Shown here: positions 58,301 through 64,000 of the stretch, one piece after another
Numbering within the stretch: position 1 is the stretch's first letter
How the letters are laid out: the number at the start of each line of letters is the position of its first letter
Program-made: the position numbers and the translations under genes
Notes under the pieces: generated by a model
Seen by the model: the letters and a program-made list of their open reading frames with translations, nothing else
Told to the model about the DNA's origin: nothing
The model's database searches: none
NCBI GenBank assembly: GCA_011947345.1
Contig: JAAVTG010000538.1
Span: forward strand, 558,001 to 622,000
Source: Phytophthora quininea
Lineage: Eukaryota > Oomycota > Peronosporomycetes > Peronosporales > Peronosporaceae
DNA length: 64,000 nucleotides
Direction: 5' to 3'

Positions 58301-59513
58301 GCTGCTCCTGAAGCGTGGTGGTGAGACTGTTTTCTTCGGGGACTTAGGCAAGGACTGCCGCAACCTGATCGACTACTTTGAAAACATCCCTGGAGTGGCT
58401 CCCTTGCCGGTGGGCTACAATCCTGCGACTTGGATGTTGGAGTGTATCGGCGCTGGAGTGAGCAACTCTGCTGCTGCCGATATGGACTTTGTGGGGATCT
58501 TCAACAGCAGTGCTTACAAGCAGCAGTTAGACGAGAACTTGGCTAAAGAAGGCATCTCCACTCCTTCGCCCGACTACCCAGAGATGGTTTTTTCGAAGAA
58601 GCGTGCTGCAAGCTCAGCTACGCAGATGAAGTTCGTGGTGTGGCGATTCCTGCAGATGTACTGGCGCACACCGGCGTACAACCTGACGCGTCTCATCATT
58701 GCTCTCTTCCTGGCGCTGCTGTTTGGCACCATTTTCGTCGGTGCAGACTTCGACTCGTACTCGGGACTGAATTCCGGTGTCGGTATGGTCTTCATGGCTT
58801 CGCTGTTCAACGCCATGGTGGCGTTCCAAAGTGTACTACCGTTGGCGTGTGAAGAACGTGCGTCATTCTACCGTGAACGCGCCGGCCAGACGTACAACGC
58901 CTTCTGGTACTTCCTGGGCTCGACCGTAGCCGAAATACCGTACTGCTTTGCCAGTTCGTTGATCTTCACCGTCATCTTCTTCCCAATGGTGGGCTTCTCG
59001 GGGTTCTACACGGCCTTCTTGTTCTGGATCAACGTGTCGATCCTCATCTTGATGCAGACCTATCTGGGCCAGTTTTTCGCGTACGCATTGCCCAGTGAGG
59101 AAGTTGCTGCGATCATTGGTGTGCTAGTGAACTCGGTCTTCTTCTTGTTCATGGGGTTCAGTCCTCCAGCCTACGCCATCCCGGACGGCTACCAGTGGCT
59201 CTACAAGATCGTTCCGCAACGCTTCTCGCTGGCCATCCTCGTGTCGTTGGTTTTTGCCGATTGTGACGAACTTCCGACGTGGGATGAAGCGACCGAGTCG
59301 TATGTCAACGTGGGTGGACAACTCGGCTGCCAGCCCATGCAGGACTCGCCCGTGACGGTCGGCCACATCACACTGAAGGGCTACACGGAAGAGTACTTTG
59401 GCATGAAGCATGACGAGATCTGGATGAACTTTGGCATCGTCCTCGCCTACATCGTGCTGTTCCGCGTGCTGGCATTGCTGTCACTGCGGTTTATCAACCA
59501 CCAGAAGAGATAA
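55377..59513 (+). CDS. PDR-type ABCG transporter, intact (gene 6)
   Basis: The only fully open PDR gene here, 1378 aa from ATG 55377 (MATPSGDAESG, the usual oomycete N-terminus; an in-frame ATG at 55335 would add 14 residues). NBD1: Walker A GQPGSGKS (residues 119-126), signature SGGERKR (about 253-259), Walker B DE (276-277). TMD1 about 438-712. NBD2: Walker A GASGAGKTT (803-811), degenerate signature SSVEQMKR (about 905-912), Walker B DE (929-930). TMD2 about 1090-1365; end INHQKR. Plasma-membrane exporter by family. The tract 55735-56545 is essentially identical to genes 4/5 and ends abruptly, indicating gene conversion. Confidence 0.96.
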   Translation: MATPSGDAESGPVERPPFSYESGAALMADGPQKLHDHMSSKLETALGRALPQMDVRFSNLSVTADIVVIDDDLSKRELPTLPNTVMKAFVGPKKRVVRKEILKNISGIFKPGTITLLLGQPGSGKSALMKMLSGRFPIKKNITVEGDITFNGVSREQIIKTLPQFVAYVNQRDKHFATLTVKETLEFAHKFCGGELSRRGEELLSKGTAHENQEALQAAEAMFRHYPEVIIEQLGLQNCQDTIVGDAMLRGISGGERKRVTTGEMEFGMRYVTLMDEISTGLDSAATYDIINTQRSVAQKLRKTVVIALLQPSPEVFALFDDVMILNEGELMYHGPCDRVQSYFDSLGFFCPPERDIADYLLDLGTQEQYRYQLPNHPQKQPRLASEFAEIFRQSDIHRDMLNALEEPHSPELLCDVEVHMDPMPKFHQSFWENTWTLFLRQIMITYRNKPFMAGRVMMITIMGLLYCTTFYQFDPTQISVVMGIIFAAIMFLSMGQSSQIPTYLAERDIFYKQRGANFFRTGAYVLANSVSQIPLALGETIIFGSLVYWICGFVSDAASFIIFLVILFLSNLALGMWFFFLTAVSPNSSIATPVGMVSILVFVIFAGFIVTKAQIPDYFIWLHYISPMSWSLRALAILQYRSNALDVCVYGDIDYCSTYGGLTMGEYYLNLFAIPTGKEWIAYGIIYTIVIYIVFMLLSYFALEHLRYEAPENVDVSEKLIDERKEADTTYKLMATPKSVEKSNNSFVVDVNAREKNFVPVTVAFQDLHYFVPNPNNPKESLELLKGISGFAMPGSVTALMGASGAGKTTLMDVIAGRKTGGKIEGKILMNGYEASDLAIRRCTGYCEQMDVHSESATIREALTFSSFLRQDASISDAKKYDSVQECLELLGLQDIADQIIRGSSVEQMKRLTIGVELAAQPSVIFLDEPTSGLDARSAKLIMDGVRKVADSGRTIICTIHQPSSEVFYVFDSLLLLKRGGETVFFGDLGKDCRNLIDYFENIPGVAPLPVGYNPATWMLECIGAGVSNSAAADMDFVGIFNSSAYKQQLDENLAKEGISTPSPDYPEMVFSKKRAASSATQMKFVVWRFLQMYWRTPAYNLTRLIIALFLALLFGTIFVGADFDSYSGLNSGVGMVFMASLFNAMVAFQSVLPLACEERASFYRERAGQTYNAFWYFLGSTVAEIPYCFASSLIFTVIFFPMVGFSGFYTAFLFWINVSILILMQTYLGQFFAYALPSEEVAAIIGVLVNSVFFLFMGFSPPAYAIPDGYQWLYKIVPQRFSLAILVSLVFADCDELPTWDEATESYVNVGGQLGCQPMQDSPVTVGHITLKGYTEEYFGMKHDEIWMNFGIVLAYIVLFRVLALLSLRFINHQKR

Positions 59514-59743
59514 TCGAGACGGCCCGGAGAGAGAGGGTCGATAAATTGCAATGCCATAAATCTAGCGATGATGGAGCGTGCTCCGTCATATACAATCTGT
59601 AAGTGGACATACCTCTCTTCATGTTGGAATTCAACAACAGCAACGACTGCAGGGTACATGGACTCCCTATTTTGGAAATTTCATACAACTAGATACCCTA
59701 TTTCAGTAAGATTTTGAAATACTCGAAGCCGCTTACTTGCATC

Positions 59744-61391
59744 ATGGCGGCTCGAGGCGGCGCTGGCGGCCTGCGCTCCCAGCAGCAGGAGGCAGAGCGC
59801 AAGGCGCGCGAGCTCATGGACCTCAAGATCGAGGCGGCGCATCTGCGCGAGCGGCTGCGAGCCCGCGTGGGCGGCGACGCTACGGCGGCCGAGCTGGAGG
59901 CCGAGACGTTCGCACTGCAGATGGCGCTGCAGGAGGCGCAGGAGACACTGAGCACACGCGACCAGCAGTTGCAGACGCTGGACGGCAAGTACCAGCAGGC
60001 GATGCGCGGGATGCTGCAGCTGGACGAGGCCTGGAAGCAGAGCACGCAGCAGACGAGAGAGACGCAGGAGACGCTGCAGACGACGAGGCAGAGGCTGCAG
60101 GAAGCGCAGGACAGGGCACAGAAGCTGCAGGACGAGCTGCAGAACTCCAACCAGAGGGAGACGACGTTGGTGGACAGAGTGGACGTGCTTGTGCAGGAGA
60201 AGACGCAGGTGGAAGGCCAACGAGACACTCAATGCGAGCTGGCAAGACAGGCAGAGACTCTGGCGCTCGAGCTGAGAGTGCAACTGGAAGCCACGAGGCA
60301 GAACTTTGAGACGCAGATGAAGCAGCAGGAAGGGGCGACTAGAGAGGACGCCAAAAGACTCGAGACGCAGCTGCAGAGGGCAGTGGAGGAGGCGGCGGCG
60401 TTAAGAGGAGAGATCCACGCCAGACAAGAGGCGGCGGCGAAAATGGAGACGGAGCTGAAGGATATTAAACAAGTAGAGGCTGTGACTAGACAGAGACTAG
60501 TGAAACTGAATGAGGAGCACGCTGTGCTGCGTGTGCAAATGGAGAGTGCGAGGCAAGCAGAGAAGGAGAGTGCTGCGCGGGAGATTAAGACCCGGTGTGA
60601 ACGGGAACATGTGGAGAAGCAGCTGAAAGAGCGAGGCGAGTTGCTGCAGGAGAAAGAACAAACGGTGAGGAGGCTGGAGGAAGAGCTGGTGCAGCAGCAA
60701 AAGGCTTTGGAGGACGAAATCACGAGGAAGAAAGAAGCGCTGGAGACGACCGAGCAGCGGATGGTGCTGGAATCGCAGGAAATGCTGCAAGCACAGGAAG
60801 AGACGTGGATTTGTCGAGAGAAGGTTTTACAACAAGAAGCAGAGGCGTACAAGCAAGAGCTTTCGCGTCTTGGCATGTACCACGGCGAGCTGGCACAACT
60901 TCTAACAGAGAAGAGCTTCGAACCGAAGAGGTGGTCAAGTCCGAACTCCAGCAGCCTCGAACTGTCACCCCAACCCAACTCCGCACCCTGGTCAAAGCGG
61001 AAATCAAAAGCCGACAGGAGCTTTCAGCTTTGCTAGAGCAGACTAAGACGAAACTATCCGCAACGCAGCGCCAACTCGGCGCTCAAAAGCAACTCGAGTG
61101 CGAGAATGACAAGCTGCGTGTCGAGTACGAGAAAGCAAAGTTGGCAATGGAGCGCATGGCCACAAGGAAAGCAAAAGCTTCGTCGCTACTGCACAGCAAC
61201 AAGGCCACAGCAGGAGCAGTTCGTCGGAGAAGAAGAATGGCAAAGACAACAGATTCGGCGACCCACTTGGAAGGCAACAGTTTGGTGCAGATCGAGCAGA
61301 CGAAGACCTGACGCTGACACCTCGGAAACGACAACGCGCGAAGCGTGTGTACGTGGCGTCAAGGTATCTTGGCACTACAGCGAAGCGCTGA
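59744..61391 (+). CDS. Long coiled-coil protein
   Basis: Starts ATG 59744 (MAARGGAGGLRSQQ). Nearly the whole chain is a charged Gln/Glu-rich coiled coil (LQTTRQRLQEAQDRAQKL, VEKQLKERGELLQEKEQ, LSALLEQTKTKLSATQRQL), followed by a Ser-rich stretch and a basic C-terminus (TPRKRQRAKRVYVASRYL) ending at 61389-61391. Two frame breaks, a lost A at 60904-60905 and at 61168-61170; with both, 549 aa. No enzymatic domain. Length and composition suggest a structural or centrosomal/cytoskeletal scaffold, but I do not recognise a named family. Confidence 0.75.
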
Positions 61392-61496
61392 TGCCATGAC
61401 CAATTCGGGTAGAATAGTTCACAACATCATACAAAACGTGTAAGGCCAACATTGAGCCCTCATAGGAGACGGTAGGGTTATGTAGGTTTCTATCCA

Positions 61497-61910
61497 CTAC
61501 TGTAGCTCCTGCTTGCTGGCCTGGTTGGCCTTGTAGATCTGGCTGCGCTCGTGCAGCACCAGCTTGATGCGCGCCATGGACTTCTTGACCTTGGTGCGGC
61601 GCGACGCGTTGGGCATGGCCACGTTCTTGGCGCGGCACTGGTGCAGCTCCGTCAGCAGCGCGTTGCGCTCCTTGAGCAGCACGAACCACAGCTTGTGCAG
61701 GTCCTCGGTGCTCTTCTCGCGCAGCATCCAGGCCTTCCAGTCGCCGCCCACGACCACCTGCTTGGCGCCCACGTTGGCGGGCATCTGCGTGAGGCTGCTG
61801 GGCTTGGCGCCCTCGCCGGCCGCCTGCTGGATCGGGAAGAACTCCTCCAGCCCGCGGCGCGCCGCCGGCGTGGACACTCGCAGGCCCCCGAAGAGACGAC
61901 GCAGCGACAT
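61497..61910 (-). CDS. MRPL47: Mitochondrial ribosomal protein L47 (uL29m)
   Basis: 137 aa from ATG 61908-61910 (MSLRRLFGGLRVSTPAARRG), an Arg-rich N-terminus without acidic residues, typical of a mitochondrial targeting peptide. The conserved MRP-L47 block follows: GDWKAWMLREKSTEDLHKLWFVLLKERNALL shows the WxxxxLR.KSxEDLHKLWxVLLKE pattern (given here as motif), then a helical C-terminus with MPNASRRTKVKKSM. It belongs to the large subunit of the mitoribosome. An in-frame GTG/ATG extension upstream adds 23 residues but would hide the targeting signal. Convergent with the coiled-coil gene, 105 bp apart. Confidence 0.85.
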   Translation of the reverse strand: MSLRRLFGGLRVSTPAARRGLEEFFPIQQAAGEGAKPSSLTQMPANVGAKQVVVGGDWKAWMLREKSTEDLHKLWFVLLKERNALLTELHQCRAKNVAMPNASRRTKVKKSMARIKLVLHERSQIYKANQASKQELQ

Positions 61911-62009
61911 TCTTGCTCTTCCTTGGACGGCGGTAGTTGTGTGGCTATTGACACCAGTGGACGGGTATAGTGGACGCAAGGGTGGACGTGATGGCTACAT
62001 GGGGTTGAA

Positions 62010-62073
62010 GCGTATCAAGCGTATCAAACATCAAGCGTATCAAGCGTATCAAGCGTATCAAGCATCGACTCGT
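62010..62073 (+). repeat. 9-bp tandem repeat CGTATCAAG
   Basis: About seven copies of CGTATCAAG (some as CATCAAG) between the L47 gene and the ankyrin-type gene. Confidence 0.85.
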
Positions 62074-62105
62074 CTCACTTTCGAATTTGCCTCGGAGGGG
62101 GAGCA

Positions 62106-63081
62106 ATGCTGGCCGTTGTGGTGTGTGTGCTACGGAGCAAGTGCAGTGACGTTGCGTCGGAGGAGGTGGCAGCTTTGATCTCGGACTTTCTAGTGGACGA
62201 CATGCCACTGCGTCGCGCCTGCGGGCTGTGCGACTCGACCAAACTGTAGAATTCGCGTGGTCGAGGGGTCTACGAGAGTCCACGAGCAGTCTCCAGACGG
62301 TGGGGAAGCTGCTGCACACGAATCAATTCTACTACGAATGGGAACTTGCTCGCACTCTACTGGAAATTGTGATGGCGGGAGATATGTTCAAGATGCAGTG
62401 GTTGATGAACCACTTTCCTACCTGTCCGATCCTCAAAAGCGAGGTGGCTTTCACTGCGGAACGAGGTCAGTTGCAGCTGCTGCAACTATTTCTAGAGGAA
62501 CAAGAGCGTCGAGATGTCAAGTGGGGCTACTCGACGACAGTAGAAGATGCTCGGAATGGCCGTTGGGACGTCGTGGAGTGGTTAGACGAACGTGCCAGCT
62601 CGGACGTGGTACCATTTATCTCCGTAACGGAGCCGCTTCGCAAGGAAACGTGGCAATGTTGCTGTGGTTGCACGAGAACACAGAGGCCGGCTGTATTACA
62701 GCGGCAATGGACAATGCTGCGCCGGAAGGCCGCCAAGACGTTGTCAAATGGCTGCCGGAAAATCGACCGGAGGGCTGCACGTCGAGGATGGAGGCCGCGG
62801 GTGGACATTTGGGTGTCGCCAAGTGGTTCGATGAGTATCGGTCGGAAGGCGTAGCGCTGGAAGCATTGAAAGCGGCGACCTGTTCTGGAACTGAGCACAA
62901 TACTCTACCAAGGGTGCGATGGCTTCTACCCAAGTGCAAGGATGTCGACATGTGGCCGCTTGTACGAGGGGCTCTCAAACTCCAGCGATTCGAAGTCGCG
63001 CTCTATCTCCACGCCCAACCGTCTGCCTTTGACTACGACGAGCAAGAGATTGCGAGTACGAGAGCTGCGCTAGCGTTTTGA
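62106..63081 (+). CDS. Ankyrin-type repeat protein
   Basis: ATG 62106 gives MLAVVVCVLRSKCSDVASEEVAALISDFLV, the N-terminus of a large Phytophthora ankyrin-like family. Repeat units of the type GNVAMLLWLHENTEAGCITAAM and GRQDVVKWLPENRPEGC follow. Two frame breaks: a lost T at 62247 (CTGTAGAATTC) and a lost base near 62612; with both, 325 aa, which fits a real gene. Function unknown; family members are usually numerous and presumably bind proteins. Confidence 0.7.
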
Positions 63082-63765
63082 TGGGGTGGTTGGCTCTACG
63101 GTTTCCGGGGACCCAGTACATGCTGAATTGGCTCAATGAGGAACATCCAGACTAATGGCAGCTTTGATATCGGCTTTCTTGGCGGGCGACATGTCACCAC
63201 GTCGTGCAAACAAAACACAGAAATTGAAAGGCCCCGGGAAGTCAACGTAAACTCTGTGCTCTTCCCACAGATAACATCGATCGAAACCTACTGCAGTATT
63301 TCACTTCTCACTCTCGGGTTATTCCGCTTCAAATGGCGACCGAGACGATATCGATCCGCCTGGAGTGCAAGCGCTGCACTCGCCTCGCAGTAGTTTCCGG
63401 CACAAGCAGATGAAGGCCAAAGAGACAGCTCTTCCCTGAACAGCTCATGAATATGAACTGCTTGCCGTTTTCTGCCGTGTCCACCACGAAAGAGTGCATA
63501 CTATTCATGCTGCACAATACACAAGGCGCAAAGTGGACGGCCAATCTCTTCTCCATCGCTGTCTCTCATGCCTTCATCGAGGAATGCATTGAGAACTTCT
63601 CGCACTGTTTCCGACGGTCCAGTCTTGACGCATCACCCGTAGGTTGAAGTTGGGGTCGGTAAACCCCCGTGGATCTCGCTCGCCTCTTCATTCCCGGATT
63701 CGCCCCCAAGTGTCCAAGTCCCAAGTCCCAAGCCTTCTAGCCTTCTAGCCTCCAACTTATCTGCA
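63082..63765. other. Spacer with ankyrin-family N-terminal relic
   Basis: At 63154-63212 the + strand reads MAALISAFLAGDMSPRRAN, which copies the N-terminal segment VAALISDFLVDDMPLRRAC of the preceding gene: a partial duplicate. A frame at 63332-63645 starting MATETISIRLECKRCTR has an early stop and no recognised domain. Confidence 0.45.
63687..63702 (+). promoter_or_regulatory. Inr-like element of the B12D-like gene
   Basis: TTCATTCCCGGATTCG partly matches the oomycete initiator, about 65-80 bp before the ATG at 63766. Confidence 0.3.
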
Positions 63766-64000
63766 ATGGTCGCTCGTCACGCTGTGAAGAAGAGCTCTGT
63801 GTGGCTCAGCGATCCCTCGGTAGTTGACTCGGATTCTTGTATCATCAAATGCGCCAATATCTAAACTCTGGTCACTGTAGACGTACCCGCTGCTCGCGGC
63901 CATGAGTGTGGCCACCGTCATGTGCGTCTCGATGGGCGTGCGCCACCTCACGACGAGCCCCGACGTCAAAGTCGACCGGGAGGTCCGCAAGCACCCGGAG
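63766..64000 (+). CDS. B12D/MLRQ (NDUFA4)-like small mitochondrial protein, 5' part, one intron
   Basis: Exon 1 (63766-63819) encodes MVARHAVKKSSVWLSDPS; a 61-nt intron follows; exon 2 from 63881 reads TYPLLAAMSVATVMCVSMG then VRHLTTSPDVKVDREVRKHPE up to the window edge. The W..DP..YP..., single membrane helix, and NPDV-type motif (here SPDVKV) match the B12D / NADH-ubiquinone reductase MLRQ subunit family, associated with respiratory complexes in the inner mitochondrial membrane. Split by the intron and the window edge, so no single open frame shows it. Confidence 0.7.
63820..63880 (+). other. Spliceosomal intron (61 nt)
   Basis: GTAGTT at the 5' end, CTAAACT branch-like motif, TAG at the 3' end; phase 0. 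Removing it joins SDPS to TYPL in frame. Confidence 0.65.

Noticed and set aside
59681..60283. Leu/Gln-rich - strand frames opposite the coiled-coil gene
   Set aside because: Antisense of CAG/GAG-rich heptads; no start context or domain.
61551..62178. + strand frames over the L47 gene
   Set aside because: The - strand frame has a clear MRP-L47 pattern and targeting peptide; the + frames do not.
1..64000. CRISPR arrays, rRNA and tRNA genes
   Set aside because: No regularly spaced repeats with unique spacers and no rRNA or tRNA signature seen; the genome is eukaryotic.

Overview
The window looks like nuclear DNA of an oomycete, very probably Phytophthora or a close relative. Supporting signs are a tandem array of fungal/oomycete-type PDR (ABCG) transporters, a secreted AA17-type LPMO, RXLR/WY-effector remnants, 50-61 nt introns, the oomycete Inr+FPR core promoter, and Copia, DIRS-like, MULE, PIF/Harbinger and Tc1-like elements of the kinds found in these genomes.

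Layout. 1-11581: three head-to-tail PDR transporters (the first cut by the window edge), all on +. 11724-13068 (-): AA17-like LPMO with a long low-complexity tail. 13790-13978: a small WY-effector-like remnant. 14352-22992: a fourth PDR gene, dead, carrying a 327-bp solo LTR (5-bp duplication) and a 4.18-kb MULE-like insertion (9-bp duplication). 23179-24010 (-): broken RXLR-type effector. 24404-42878: a transposon island with a DIRS-like tyrosine-recombinase retroelement (itself hit by a 1061-bp solo LTR), a PIF/Harbinger element with inverted repeats, Tc1/IS630-like and Harbinger-like relics, and a small PDR relic. 42879-43175: solo LTR. 43600-49613: a full-length Ty1/Copia element with identical LTRs, inserted in a PRP38-like splicing-factor sequence. 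50649-59513: two more PDR genes, the last fully open (1378 aa). 59744-64000: single-copy-like genes (coiled-coil protein, mitochondrial ribosomal protein L47/uL29m, ankyrin-type repeat protein, start of an intron-containing B12D/MLRQ-like gene).

Two themes tie the window together. First, the PDR genes are mosaics: long tracts are near-identical between members and end abruptly, as expected from repeated duplication and gene conversion; transposons have split and partly destroyed the array. Second, almost every frame break in the otherwise healthy genes is a missing base in a short homopolymer or dinucleotide run, and replacing the missing bases gives lengths divisible by three and close to family length. 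This looks more like consensus error from long reads than mass pseudogenisation, so I annotate those genes as genes and record the breaks. Genes disrupted by transposons are called pseudogenes.
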